Source: an uncultured Bacillota bacterium
GTDB taxonomy: Bacteria > Bacillota_I > Bacilli_A > Erysipelotrichales > Erysipelotrichaceae
NCBI GenBank assembly: GCA_946537295.1
Contig: CAMNFQ010000002.1
Coordinates: 1-64,000, forward strand
Direction: 5' to 3'
DNA length: 64,000 nucleotides
Shown one piece after another: positions 8,026-17,057 of this stretch; positions within the stretch are counted from its first letter, which is position 1, and each line of letters begins with the position of its first letter. The position numbers and the translations under genes were made by a program. The notes below the pieces were generated by a model, which ran no database searches, was not told where the DNA came from, and saw nothing but the letters and a program-made list of their open reading frames with translations.

Positions 8026-9645
8026 ATGAAATGTCCAAACTGTTCCGGAACACTCTACTATAACATCACCGATAAGAATCTGAAGTGCAGACACTGTTCT
8101 TCTGTTTTTAAAGTGGATGATTATAAGGAAAGAAATATTGCTGAAGAGACAAGTCTTGAAGATGCGCGTCTTTTTATCTGCCAGAACTGTGGAGCTGAGC
8201 TGATTTCAGAAAATGATGAGGCTGTATCTTATTGCAGTTATTGTGGATCTGAGGCAATGCTTGAAAGCAATATGTCAGGTATAAAGAAGCCTAAGAAGAT
8301 CATTCCTTTTAGGATCAGTAAGCAGCAGTGTAAGAACATCTACGAACAGAAACTCAAGAATGTGATCTATGCTCCAAAGGAGATGAAGGATCCTGACTTT
8401 ATTGATCGTTTCCGTCCATTCTATATTCCTTATTGGATGTACAGGATCAGTTTCAGAACTGATTCATTTGAACTGGATGGTACTAAAAGCTATACCAAGA
8501 AGGGTTATGACTATTATGAGGAATATAAGGTCAAAACCCAGGTAAACAATAATGGCATCTATGGTATACCTTATGATGCCTCACGTAATTTTGATGATAC
8601 GATCGCTGAAGAGATCGCTCCTTTCAATAAGAAAGATATTACTGATTTCAAACCAGGCTATCTGGCGGGAATGTATGCTGACTCACCAAATGTTGATGCG
8701 AATACCTACAAAGAAGAAGTCATGCAGAAGGCATCAGAAGTTGCGTTTTCCGATATTGAGAATCAGTTTTCTGGTATTACTCTGAAAGTTCCAAGAAGGC
8801 AGAAACTGCAGGAATTTTTGCAGACAAAATACAATGGTGAAGAGGCGATCTACCTTCCGGTCTGGTTTTTGACCTGGAAAAGAAATGATCGTGTAGTCTA
8901 TGCGATCGTCAATGGTCAGACAGGTAAAATACACATTGATATGCCTGTCGATATCAGACAGTTCCTCTTATACACTCTTGCGGGAGCAGCGGTTCTGTTT
9001 GTATTTTTGACTGTATTTGTAAGTGTAACATCACGCTTTGTCATCTGGTTTTCAGCTTTACTGGTATATCTGGTCTCAATCAGATACTACAAGGAATTAA
9101 AGGAGATCAGAAACAGAGAAAATCATGTATTTGATAAAGGATATCTCTTGAATGATGGTGATAAACTGCCGATGTCAGAAAAGAAGAGAGCCAGACTCAG
9201 AGCCAGAGAAGGATTTACAAATTCAAATATCATAAAGATCATCTATTATGTTTTTATGAGTTTTATCGTTGTGATATCATTCGGTTTAATTGGTGGACTC
9301 TATGATGAACTGGTCAGTCAGTCGGGGGCTATCGCCATGACATTCATCATTTCGATATTGCAGCTGATCAGATTCTTCAGAACACTGAATGTTTCAAGAT
9401 ATTTGCGTAATAAAAGATCCATGCTGGTAGCTCTGATAGCTTTAATGGCGGTTTTATACAGCTTTGGAGTATCATCAGCTGAACCGGTGGAAGACTGGTG
9501 GTACTATCTGGGATCTTTGATCTGTCTGGCAGCTGCCAGTATCATGGCCTTTGATCTGATCTTCAGAATTAATGAATCTGCTACTAGACCTTTACCGTCA
9601 TTCTATGTAAGGAAAGGAGGAAATGATAATGCTAAAGAAAGCTAA
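8026..9645 (+). CDS. Zinc-ribbon membrane protein (TFIIB-type zinc ribbon)
   Basis: Function unknown. The protein starts MKCPNCSG and carries two zinc ribbons: CPNC...CRHC at residues 3-25 and CQNC...CSYC at about 52-75. A mixed soluble region of about 240 residues follows (PFRISKQQCKNIYE, FRPFYIPYWMYRISF, PVWFLTWKRNDRVVYAIVNGQTG), then six or so membrane helices from about residue 305. The frame opens at 7975 but AAAGGAG just before ATG 8026 decides the start (539 residues). It overlaps the TPM-domain gene (9629), and such pairs are seen in Firmicutes, so the two likely work together at the membrane (inference). Confidence 0.75.
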   Translation: MKCPNCSGTLYYNITDKNLKCRHCSSVFKVDDYKERNIAEETSLEDARLFICQNCGAELISENDEAVSYCSYCGSEAMLESNMSGIKKPKKIIPFRISKQQCKNIYEQKLKNVIYAPKEMKDPDFIDRFRPFYIPYWMYRISFRTDSFELDGTKSYTKKGYDYYEEYKVKTQVNNNGIYGIPYDASRNFDDTIAEEIAPFNKKDITDFKPGYLAGMYADSPNVDANTYKEEVMQKASEVAFSDIENQFSGITLKVPRRQKLQEFLQTKYNGEEAIYLPVWFLTWKRNDRVVYAIVNGQTGKIHIDMPVDIRQFLLYTLAGAAVLFVFLTVFVSVTSRFVIWFSALLVYLVSIRYYKELKEIRNRENHVFDKGYLLNDGDKLPMSEKKRARLRAREGFTNSNIIKIIYYVFMSFIVVISFGLIGGLYDELVSQSGAIAMTFIISILQLIRFFRTLNVSRYLRNKRSMLVALIALMAVLYSFGVSSAEPVEDWWYYLGSLICLAAASIMAFDLIFRINESATRPLPSFYVRKGGNDNAKES

Positions 9646-10390
9646 AGTAATATTTGTTATAAGCATTATATTGTCATTTCTGATCCTTCCGTTTAAGGTA
9701 TCTGGTGAAAATGACTATCAGCTGATCATTGATGATGAACAGGATCTGCTTAGTGAAAATGAAGAGAATCTGCTTAGAAACAAGATGTCAGAGATTCTCG
9801 AATATGGAAATGTTGCCTTTGTGACAGTTGCTCAATATGATGATACAGGATCATATGCCAAGCAGCTTTACAGACAACTGTTTGGCACTGATAGCGGTTT
9901 TCTGTTTCTGATCGATATGGGCAGAAGAAATATCTGGATCCATTCCAATGGTGCAATATATCGGGTCATAGATAAATCATATGCGAATACTATTACTGAT
10001 AATATCTATCGCTATGCTTCAAAAGAAGAATACTACAATTGCGCCTATAACGCCTATGATCAGGCTCTGACTTTACTTAAAGGAGGCATGATTTCACAAC
10101 CAATGAAATACATTTCCAACGCCCTGATCGCTTTGGTCAGTGCACTGTTATTGAATTTCATGGTATTGGTCATACAGAAAGGATATCTCCATCCAAAGGT
10201 TAAAGAGTATACTGCAAAAGCCCTTACGACTGCAGTTGGAGTTAAGGTCCTGGAAAAGACCCTGCTCAAACGTAAGAAAAGCAAGCACATCGAATCTTCC
10301 GGTGGAAGCAGTGGAGGACACTCTTACAGCGGAGGAGGTGGAGGCTCCTCTGGTGGCGGAGGAGGAGGTGGCGGTGGCCACAGTTTCTGA
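9629..10390 (+). CDS. TPM-domain membrane protein with Gly-rich tail (YgcG-like)
   Basis: A secreted/membrane-anchored protein of the TPM-domain (TLP18.3, Psb32, MOLO-1) family. It has a signal/anchor at residues 1-25 (KVIFVISIILSFLILPF), a TPM domain from about 30 to 150 (IDDEQDLLSENEENLLRNKM ... GFLFLIDMGRRNIWIHS), one membrane helix near 170-190, and a C-terminal Gly/Ser-rich tail ending GGGGHSF, typical of YgcG-type proteins. ATG 9623 lies only 2 nt after GGAGG, so ATG 9629 (8 nt spacing) is the better start. It overlaps the zinc-ribbon gene by 17 bp. Function in Firmicutes is not settled. A terminator follows. Confidence 0.8.
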   Translation: MLKKAKVIFVISIILSFLILPFKVSGENDYQLIIDDEQDLLSENEENLLRNKMSEILEYGNVAFVTVAQYDDTGSYAKQLYRQLFGTDSGFLFLIDMGRRNIWIHSNGAIYRVIDKSYANTITDNIYRYASKEEYYNCAYNAYDQALTLLKGGMISQPMKYISNALIALVSALLLNFMVLVIQKGYLHPKVKEYTAKALTTAVGVKVLEKTLLKRKKSKHIESSGGSSGGHSYSGGGGGSSGGGGGGGGGHSF

Positions 10391-10392
10391 TT

Positions 10393-10417
10393 AAAAAGAG
10401 TCAAGTCGACTCTTTTT
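10393..10417 (+). terminator. Intrinsic terminator after TPM-domain gene
   Basis: Stem AAAAAGAGTC/GACTCTTTTT (10393-10402 with 10408-10417) with a 5-nt loop; the right arm supplies the T-run. Confidence 0.85.
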
Positions 10418-10451
10418 AGGTTATAAGGATATAATTGTTAAGTAAATAATT

Positions 10452-11810
10452 ATGATGTTTAAGAAAAAAAGAAATGAAACATTTGATGCTTCTTTAATAA
10501 CAACGATCCTGAACTTTGTCTGGCCGATCATGTTGGCAAATGTGTTGCAGATAACTTTTCATTTTGCTGATACAGTTGTCATTGGAAACTTCACCTCAAA
10601 ACAGGGTCTGGCAGCAGTTGGCACAACAGGTCCATTGACTATTTTCTTTACCTGGGGTTTAGCCGGACTATCATTAGGTATCAATGTCCTGGTTTCAAGA
10701 ATGATCGGTGAAAAGAAATATGATTCGATCAGACAGGCAGTCTTTACCGGTATGTTTATCGGACTTATGGCTGGTCTGGTAGTCTCTTTTATCGGCATAA
10801 CTCTTTCGGGTTTCTTTCTAAAACTGCTAGGAACACCAGCTGATATCTTTGCGGATGCCTTATTGTATATGCGGATCTATTTTATTTCAGCTATACCGAT
10901 CGGTGTCTTTGATTTTGGTATGCATATACTTAGATCAAGTGGTGACAGTAAAAGGCCAACACTATATCTTAGTATTTCCGGTGCCTTGAACGTCATTCTC
11001 AATCTGATATTTGTAGTTGTACTTAAAATGTATATAGCTGGCGTTGCTTTGGCAACTGTAATCTCTCAATTTGTGGCTGCAATACTGGTTGTAATAAGAC
11101 TTATAAAGGAAGAAGGTTATATTCATCTAGATCTGAACTTTGAGAATCTGAACTTTGAGCTGTTTAAGAAGATACTTCATTATGGTATTCCTTCTCTGTT
11201 ACAGAATCAGATGTTTTCTTTCAGTAATATGGCGATTCAGTCTTCGATCAATTCTTTTGGCTCTCTGATGGTCGCTGCCAATACGGCTGCTAATTCGATT
11301 GAAGAATTTGTCTATGTCTTCTGTGATGCCTTTCCTCAGGCTTCTTTAACTTATACCTCAAGATCTTATGGAGCCAGAGATCTTAAAAGCATCAGAAAAC
11401 TGATGATCGCAAACATCATATTATGTACGATCGGCTCGTTTGCGATTGGCTTTTTCAGCTTTCTAAATGGAAGATCCTTGTTGAGTCTTGTTGCCAGTGA
11501 CGCACAGATCATTGAACTTGGAATGATAAGACTAAGACATGTGACGCTGTTCCTGTTCCTTAACGGTATTCTGGATGTCATCGTCAATTCGATCAGAGGA
11601 ATGGGGCTTTCAATTCTGCCAACAATCGTGACCTTGTTTGGTGTCTGTGGCTTCCGAATTGCCTATATTATGACTTATTTCAGAATTAATCATCAGCCTG
11701 ATATACTCTATAACTGTTTCCCTTTGAGCTGGCTGATCACGATCATCATTCAGTTTATTCTCTGGCTGATGGTCTATCATCATAATCTGAAAAGCTTATC
11801 AGAGAATTAA
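10452..11810 (+). CDS. MATE family efflux transporter
   Basis: A 452-residue multidrug/cation antiporter of the MATE family with about twelve membrane helices. Family marks include WPIMLANVLQITFHFADTVVIGNF at the N-terminus and the paired second-half sequence GIPSLLQNQMFSFSNMAIQSSIN. It would exchange cationic drugs or metabolites for Na+ or H+; the substrate is unknown. Two ATGs (10452, 10455) occur in tandem and no convincing Shine-Dalgarno sequence precedes them; a TATAAT box at 10430-10435 would put the transcript start only about 10 nt before the ATG. Single-gene unit between two terminators. Confidence 0.9.
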   Translation: MMFKKKRNETFDASLITTILNFVWPIMLANVLQITFHFADTVVIGNFTSKQGLAAVGTTGPLTIFFTWGLAGLSLGINVLVSRMIGEKKYDSIRQAVFTGMFIGLMAGLVVSFIGITLSGFFLKLLGTPADIFADALLYMRIYFISAIPIGVFDFGMHILRSSGDSKRPTLYLSISGALNVILNLIFVVVLKMYIAGVALATVISQFVAAILVVIRLIKEEGYIHLDLNFENLNFELFKKILHYGIPSLLQNQMFSFSNMAIQSSINSFGSLMVAANTAANSIEEFVYVFCDAFPQASLTYTSRSYGARDLKSIRKLMIANIILCTIGSFAIGFFSFLNGRSLLSLVASDAQIIELGMIRLRHVTLFLFLNGILDVIVNSIRGMGLSILPTIVTLFGVCGFRIAYIMTYFRINHQPDILYNCFPLSWLITIIIQFILWLMVYHHNLKSLSEN

Positions 11811-11813
11811 AAA

Positions 11814-11833
11814 AAAGAGAATTGCTTCTCTTT
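11814..11833. terminator. Bidirectional terminator between convergent MATE and NIF3-like genes
   Basis: Stem AAAGAGAA/TTCTCTTT (11814-11821 with 11826-11833), loop TTGC, with A-run upstream and T-rich arm downstream, so it can serve both strands. The minus-strand stop codon is immediately adjacent at 11834. Confidence 0.75.
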
Positions 11834-12682
11834 CTACATGTAGGTATACATATCACCGGCTTGCACAAAGTCGGTTTTTATATGGGTCTTTAAGGCATCA
11901 TCGATCCAGTTGACCATATATTCCATACCAGGTTCTTCCAGATTGAAGTGTCCAGCCGCAATAATGGCACGATCATAACCTAACTGACCAGAATCTTTGA
12001 TGTATTCACTGAGAGTAAAATCGATCAGTTCCAGCGGTAATAACAGATTGATATTGTTTTCATCTACTTTCTTGATAAGTGAATTGGAATCACCGCCTTC
12101 GGATACATGACCACAGACCATGATCTTATTTACTTTCGCATCCATGTTGCCAATACATTTTAGTCCACTGAGATGCCATTTCTCTTTTAAGAGTTTTCCA
12201 ACTTCTCTAGGAGTTGTCGTCTCACATTCCAGATAGATGGCACCGGAAACATCACTGGAGATAATGGCCTTATCCCAACCTGTCAGTTTGGCGATACCAT
12301 AGAAGATTCCATCGATGTAGTCATCACCAACAGGGATACCGGAGTGAATATAATCATGGAAACGCCATACGGTAATGCCATAATCATCTAACATTTTCTT
12401 CTTGGCAAGATAAGTTTTGTTTTGTGATTCTTCAAGCCATTCACGATGATCTCCTCTGTTCCAGAACAGTGCTTCATGAGCAATGATCAGATTAGCTCCC
12501 AGTTCATGGGCTTTTCTGATTACGTTGGTTGAGGCATAGATTGTTGTGACGATGCCGGTACATTCTTTATCAGTATCACCATATAAGACCTTGTCCCTGG
12601 TCTTTTCATCAGTGATAACAGTACCATTCCAGGTACCTTTACAATATGATTTGATATTCTGAATAACGTCTTTTATAAGCAT
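11834..12682 (-). CDS. NIF3-like dinuclear metal-centre protein
   Basis: A 282-residue member of the NIF3/YbgI family, which forms hexameric rings with a dinuclear metal site; some are linked to GTP cyclohydrolase-like activity, but the cellular role is unresolved. Family marks are GIVTTIYASTNVIRKAHELGANLIIAHEALFW near residues 42-73, with metal-binding His, and the late YDRAIIAAGHFNLEEPGMEYM segment. An AAAAGGAGAAG ribosome site precedes the start. It lies 15 bp after the UPF0158-GNAT gene on the same strand, so the two probably form one unit. Confidence 0.85.
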   Translation of the reverse strand: MLIKDVIQNIKSYCKGTWNGTVITDEKTRDKVLYGDTDKECTGIVTTIYASTNVIRKAHELGANLIIAHEALFWNRGDHREWLEESQNKTYLAKKKMLDDYGITVWRFHDYIHSGIPVGDDYIDGIFYGIAKLTGWDKAIISSDVSGAIYLECETTTPREVGKLLKEKWHLSGLKCIGNMDAKVNKIMVCGHVSEGGDSNSLIKKVDENNINLLLPLELIDFTLSEYIKDSGQLGYDRAIIAAGHFNLEEPGMEYMVNWIDDALKTHIKTDFVQAGDMYTYM

Positions 12683-12697
12683 TGATCTTCTCCTTTT

Positions 12698-13627
12698 CTA
12701 ATAGCGGTATTCATGTTCACCTATGGAATAGGTGCTGTTATTCTGTTCATCAGGATATGATTTTCTTAGTTCAATCAGATTAAGGACATCATATCCATTT
12801 TTCTTTAAGAAGCTGAGCATTGCATCATTATTAGGATGAACACTCATATACAAAGTTGTATTGCCATATTCTTTGGCTATAGCTTCAGCTTTCTGCAGAA
12901 GCAGTCTTCCTACACCTTTGAGGCGATCCTGTTTTCTGACGTAGATTGCTTCAAGATAGATGACATCATCATCTTCACGACAGATCACAAAACCGATATA
13001 TCTGCCATTATCAGCGATCGCATAGATAAGATCGTTTTTTGACAGATGATGTTTGAGTTGAAGCAATGCTTCATCTTCATCAATATCATTGTTTATGTTT
13101 TTGAAACTGCTTAAGGTCTTGCGAAAATCAATATAGAGATAAACCAGAGAATAGATATTGTCTTCATTGACATCAATATAGCGATAATTGTGCTTGTTTT
13201 TAGGTGATGGAGTTATTGTTTCTGCTTGTTTGTTTACCTTGAATGGTTCGTCTTCCAGGTATTCGATTCCATAGTATTCACACCAGTTGATCGCAATGTT
13301 TTCATGAGCCTGCGCAAGATAGTCATACCATCTGTCTGTCATTGCGAATCTTTGCAAGGTTGAACGGAAACGTCGGAAGGCTCCTGCACCTCTGATACAT
13401 TCTTCAAGCCATTCCTTTGCTTCACCTTCTTCAAGATCTTCAATGAATTCTTTCATCGTGCCATAGTCATCGATCTCACTATGAGTTGGTAAAGGAATCA
13501 GTTTCTTTAAAGGAATAGAATCATCATCATTGATAATGATTCTTTCTTCTGGAATATAGTAACTGTAAGTGACTTCCGTAGTAGTGTCATCTATTGCATC
13601 GATCACATCATTTAGTTTTACTTGCAT
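12698..13627 (-). CDS. UPF0158-domain / GNAT acetyltransferase fusion
   Basis: A 309-residue two-domain protein. Residues 1-125 match the UPF0158 family (VKLNDVIDAID ... AGAFRRFRSTLQRFAMTDRWYDYLAQAHENIAINWCEYYGIEY). Residues from about 145 to 300 are a GNAT domain with the acetyl-CoA loop KQDRLKGVGRLLLQKAEAIA and the late NDAMLSFLKKNGYDVLN. UPF0158 alone has no assigned function, so the role is unknown; the fusion suggests that UPF0158 presents or recognises an acetylation substrate (inference). GAAGGAAG lies about 10 nt before the start. The promoter region is shared with tsaC on the other strand. Confidence 0.82.
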   Translation of the reverse strand: MQVKLNDVIDAIDDTTTEVTYSYYIPEERIIINDDDSIPLKKLIPLPTHSEIDDYGTMKEFIEDLEEGEAKEWLEECIRGAGAFRRFRSTLQRFAMTDRWYDYLAQAHENIAINWCEYYGIEYLEDEPFKVNKQAETITPSPKNKHNYRYIDVNEDNIYSLVYLYIDFRKTLSSFKNINNDIDEDEALLQLKHHLSKNDLIYAIADNGRYIGFVICREDDDVIYLEAIYVRKQDRLKGVGRLLLQKAEAIAKEYGNTTLYMSVHPNNDAMLSFLKKNGYDVLNLIELRKSYPDEQNNSTYSIGEHEYRY

Positions 13628-13660
13628 GGTTCAGATACTTCCTTCATATCCTATTATATT

Positions 13661-13701
13661 GCAGTTAAGGGATGATTTTTAACTGTTAAAAAAAGTATAA
13701 T
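13661..13701. promoter_or_regulatory. Divergent promoter region with inverted repeats
   Basis: Between the UPF0158-GNAT gene (minus) and tsaC (plus). TATAAT at 13696-13701 faces tsaC, ending 6 nt before its ATG; TATAAT on the minus strand (13652-13657) faces the fusion gene. Between them is an inverted repeat CAGTTAA/TTAACTG (13662-13668 with 13679-13685), overlapped by TTTTTAA/TTAAAAA. It could be an operator for both genes. Confidence 0.4.
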
Positions 13702-13707
13702 AATAAT

Positions 13708-14310
13708 ATGGAAACCATCAAGTATACAAAGATGGATAAGGATAAAATAATCAAGACTTTGATTGACGGGGGGATATTGGCTTTTCCTACTGATACCGTT
13801 TTTGGTTTGGCCTGTATCATGGATAAAAACGCAATCGCCAAGGTCTATGCCGCCAAGGGTAGAAGTTTTGATAAACCTTTACCAATGATGTGTAATTCTC
13901 TGGAAATGATTGAAAGTGTTGCCTATGTCTCAGAAACAGCGAAGAAGCTGATCAGAAAGTTTGTACCAGGGGCAATCACGCTGATTTTCAGAAAAAAAGA
14001 TAATGTTGAGGACTACATCACCCAGGGCAAGGATACGATCGGTATCAGGGTTCCTGATGATGCTTTTATTCTGGATCTGATCAAAGAACTGGATCAGCCG
14101 ATCTTGGTTACCAGCGCCAATATTTCCGGTAATGGATCATTACTTAAATGGGAAGATGTCTATGAATGCATGAAAGATAAAATCAATGCGATCGTAATGG
14201 AAGATGCCAGAGGCGATAAGGCTTCGACGATCGTTGATGTTTCAGATGAAATAAGAATACTGAGACAGGGCCCGATATCTGAAGAAGAAATAATGGAGGC
14301 AATCAGATGA
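13708..14310 (+). CDS. tsaC: Threonylcarbamoyl-AMP synthase (Sua5/YciO/YrdC family)
   Basis: A 200-residue YrdC-domain enzyme that forms threonylcarbamoyl-AMP from threonine, bicarbonate and ATP, the first step of tRNA t6A37 modification. Marks: GGILAFPTDTVFGLACIMDKNAI near residues 20-40, KGRSFDKPLPMMC, PGAITLIF, and DQPILVTSANISGNG near 130-145. It has the short TsaC form without the Sua5 C-terminal extension. No Shine-Dalgarno sequence is visible; TATAAT ends only 6 nt before ATG, so the message may be leaderless. It overlaps the pyrophosphatase gene by ATGA. Confidence 0.9.
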   Translation: METIKYTKMDKDKIIKTLIDGGILAFPTDTVFGLACIMDKNAIAKVYAAKGRSFDKPLPMMCNSLEMIESVAYVSETAKKLIRKFVPGAITLIFRKKDNVEDYITQGKDTIGIRVPDDAFILDLIKELDQPILVTSANISGNGSLLKWEDVYECMKDKINAIVMEDARGDKASTIVDVSDEIRILRQGPISEEEIMEAIR

Positions 14311-15923
14311 AAAAACGTCCGATCTATGTAGTAGGTCATAAGAATCCTGATACTGATGCGATTGTATCAGCGATAGCCTACGCCGAATATAAAAGACAGC
14401 TGGGAGTAAATGCTGTTGCAGCCAGGATTGGTTCCGTAAGTGGAGAGACTGAGTATCTTCTGGAACGTTTTGGTTTTGATGATCCAATGATGCTGTTTAC
14501 CGCAAAATCCATCTTAAGAGAGATCGACATGGATAAGGCAGCATTGGCTGATCGTGATATGACCATGAAGGAAGCACTTGATAAGGTCATTAAACTGAAA
14601 AACAGAGGTCTGATCGTTGTTGATCGTAAGAAGAGACTGGAAGGCATTGTTACACTTGATGATCTTACCTATATGTGGACTAAGACTGATGAGGAACTTT
14701 CTTCCATCATCAAAACAATTGAAGTAGACAATATCGTCAAGACTTTAAATGGAACCTTGGTTCTAAGAGGAACACATAAGCTTTCAGGAAAGATGCATAT
14801 GTTCCCAAGCCTGAAATCAAATGTTGAAGATGATTCAATAGTCTTGCTTCGTAATGAAGATGACAAGATGCAATACTGTCTGGAACTTGGGGCAACGATG
14901 TTGGTAATATGTACGTCCCATCCGATCTCCAAGAAGATCCTTTCGATGGCTAAGGATGCGCAAGCTACGATCATCACAACAGAGCTTACACCTTTATCAA
15001 TCACCCGTCTGATCTATCAGACACCTACGATCGAACACATCATGATCGAAAAGGAAAAGATTGATTATTTCAATATCAATGATACGATCGATGAGGCCAG
15101 CAAGAAGATCGCCAAGTCACGTCACAGATCATATCCTGTCCTTGATCAGGAAGATAAGGTCGTTGGGGCGATTTCACGTTATCATCTGTTCAACTATCAG
15201 CGTAAACAGCTGATTCTGGTCGACCACAACGAAAAGAAACAGAGTATTGATGATATCGATGAAGGTATCGTTCTTGAGATCGTTGATCATCACCGTTTTG
15301 GCGGATTTAAGAGTGATAATCCGATCAATATTACTACCATGCCGATCGGGGCAACTTCAACGATCGTCGGCAATATGTTTATAAACAATAAGGTCAAACT
15401 GAGTAAGAAACTTGCAGGTCTTTTACTTGGTGCAATCATTTCTGATACGATGAATTTCAAGTCTCCGACGACAACTCAGATCGATATTGAAGTGGCACAA
15501 AAACTTTCTAATATTTCCGGTATTGATGCCAAGGAACTGTCCAAAGCTATGATCGAACATGCGGAATCACTTCTTGATAAGAGATTCATTGAGATCGTCT
15601 ATAACGACTTCAAGGAATTCAATATCGAAGGTAACAGAGTCGGACTTGGTCAGGCTGTTTCCAAGAGCAGAGAAGAATATTTCAAGCTTAAAGATGAATT
15701 GCAGAAGTATCTGGATGATTCATGCAAATCAGGTAATTATGATCTGATGGTCGTCATGCTTACGCTGGCTAATGGATCTGGTTCATATATTCTGGCTTCC
15801 GGAGATCTCAAACATTTTGTGAAGAATATTTTCGATAAGGATCATGATGGGTTTGTCAGTGGTCTGGTATCAAGAAAGAAGCAATTGCTTCCGACGATCA
15901 TTTCTGCCTTAGGAGCAAAATAA
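14307..15923 (+). CDS. ppaC: Manganese-dependent inorganic pyrophosphatase, CBS-DRTGG type
   Basis: A family II (DHH) pyrophosphatase of 538 residues, hydrolysing PPi to two phosphates. The DHH half starts VVGHKNPDTDAIVSAIAYAEY; later come DHHRFGG near residue 330, GAIISDTMNFKSPTTT, and the DHHA2 domain with SRKKQLLP at the C-terminus. Between DHH motifs, residues ~70-300 hold two CBS domains flanking a DRTGG domain, the arrangement in Clostridium-type regulated PPases controlled by adenine nucleotides. GGAGG precedes the start, which overlaps tsaC; AGGAG near its end serves the next nagA. Linkage to tsaC fits, since TsaC releases PPi. Confidence 0.93.
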   Translation: MKKRPIYVVGHKNPDTDAIVSAIAYAEYKRQLGVNAVAARIGSVSGETEYLLERFGFDDPMMLFTAKSILREIDMDKAALADRDMTMKEALDKVIKLKNRGLIVVDRKKRLEGIVTLDDLTYMWTKTDEELSSIIKTIEVDNIVKTLNGTLVLRGTHKLSGKMHMFPSLKSNVEDDSIVLLRNEDDKMQYCLELGATMLVICTSHPISKKILSMAKDAQATIITTELTPLSITRLIYQTPTIEHIMIEKEKIDYFNINDTIDEASKKIAKSRHRSYPVLDQEDKVVGAISRYHLFNYQRKQLILVDHNEKKQSIDDIDEGIVLEIVDHHRFGGFKSDNPINITTMPIGATSTIVGNMFINNKVKLSKKLAGLLLGAIISDTMNFKSPTTTQIDIEVAQKLSNISGIDAKELSKAMIEHAESLLDKRFIEIVYNDFKEFNIEGNRVGLGQAVSKSREEYFKLKDELQKYLDDSCKSGNYDLMVVMLTLANGSGSYILASGDLKHFVKNIFDKDHDGFVSGLVSRKKQLLPTIISALGAK

Positions 15924-17057
15924 ATGAAGTACCTGCTTGTTCATTGCCATCTTATCGCTGATGGACAAAGAGAATTTCTGGATGGGTCATTACTGATTGA
16001 AGATGACAGGATTAGTGATGTCTTTCCTCAAAGTAATATCAAGCCATCAGATGACACCAAGGTTGTTGATCTGGGTGGACTCATTGTTATGCCGGGCTTT
16101 TTTGATACGCACACCCATGGCATAGATATGATGTCTTTTGATTCCTGTGATCATGAACAGATGGACAGGATCTCTTATGAATTTGCTAAAGATGGCACAA
16201 CTTCCTATCTGGCATCGCTTTCCTATGATATGGGAGCAGAAGGAATAAGAAGACAACTTCAGGAATTTGAAGAGTATGAAAGTCCGTATGCCCGTTTTGA
16301 TGGCTTCCATCTGGAAGGACCATTTCTCAGTAAACTGCATCTTGGTATGGGTGATCCTGATAAGTTTATTGAACCTGATATTGAGATGGTAAAAGACTTT
16401 ATCAGTCAATCAACTAAGATCAGACAGATGACAATCGCCTACGAACTTGATGGAGCTAAAGAGATCGGTAGACTACTCCATGAAAACAATATCAGAGTCA
16501 TGTGTGGACATTCTGATGCCCTGTATGAAGATCTTGATGAATATGTCGATGGCTTTACACATCTGTTTAATGCGATGAGAGGTCTACATCATCGTGATCT
16601 GACCTTGGTCAACTGTGCCTTTATGAACAGATGGTATTGTGAACTGATCGCTGATGGCAATCACATCGATCGCAACGTTTTGAAACTTGCAATAAACAAT
16701 ATCGATAAAGATAAGATCATTCTGGTAAGTGATTCAAGTATTGCCAGAAACCTGCCGGATGGGGATTATGAATTCATCTCCAAGAAGTGTCATAAGAGTG
16801 GTACAAAGTTTATTTCCTTTGACGGACACTATGCCGGCAGTGTAGTATCGATAAATGACGAGATGAAGGTTCTGTATGAACTGGGGGCTAAATATACTGA
16901 TCTATTAATGTATTCAGGTCTGAATGCCTATAGACTCTATGGTCTTGATAAACACTATGGAACATTAAGCAGAGGTAAATATGCTGATCTTGTCATCATG
17001 AATGATGATCTTGATATAAAGAAGGTACTGATGAAAGGAGGATTTATAGATGACTGA
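15924..17057 (+). CDS. nagA: N-acetylglucosamine-6-phosphate deacetylase (second, diverged copy)
   Basis: A 377-residue amidohydrolase related to the NagA at 1264 but clearly diverged. Visible are GFFDTHTHGIDMMSF near residue 60, HLEGPFLS near 132, VMCGHSDALYED near 192, FTHLFNAMRGLHHRDL near 212-227, IADGNHI and ILVSDSS with the catalytic Asp. The metal-site pattern HTHG replaces HNHG. It probably deacetylates GlcNAc-6-P, though another N-acetyl sugar phosphate is possible. It starts one base after the PPase stop with AGGAG upstream, and its end overlaps the DUF1146 gene. Confidence 0.87.
   Translation: MKYLLVHCHLIADGQREFLDGSLLIEDDRISDVFPQSNIKPSDDTKVVDLGGLIVMPGFFDTHTHGIDMMSFDSCDHEQMDRISYEFAKDGTTSYLASLSYDMGAEGIRRQLQEFEEYESPYARFDGFHLEGPFLSKLHLGMGDPDKFIEPDIEMVKDFISQSTKIRQMTIAYELDGAKEIGRLLHENNIRVMCGHSDALYEDLDEYVDGFTHLFNAMRGLHHRDLTLVNCAFMNRWYCELIADGNHIDRNVLKLAINNIDKDKIILVSDSSIARNLPDGDYEFISKKCHKSGTKFISFDGHYAGSVVSINDEMKVLYELGAKYTDLLMYSGLNAYRLYGLDKHYGTLSRGKYADLVIMNDDLDIKKVLMKGGFIDD

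Noticed and set aside
10060-10381. Antisense open frames opposite the Gly-rich tail of the TPM gene
   Set aside because: They are by-products of GGN codons read backwards: low complexity, no ribosome sites.
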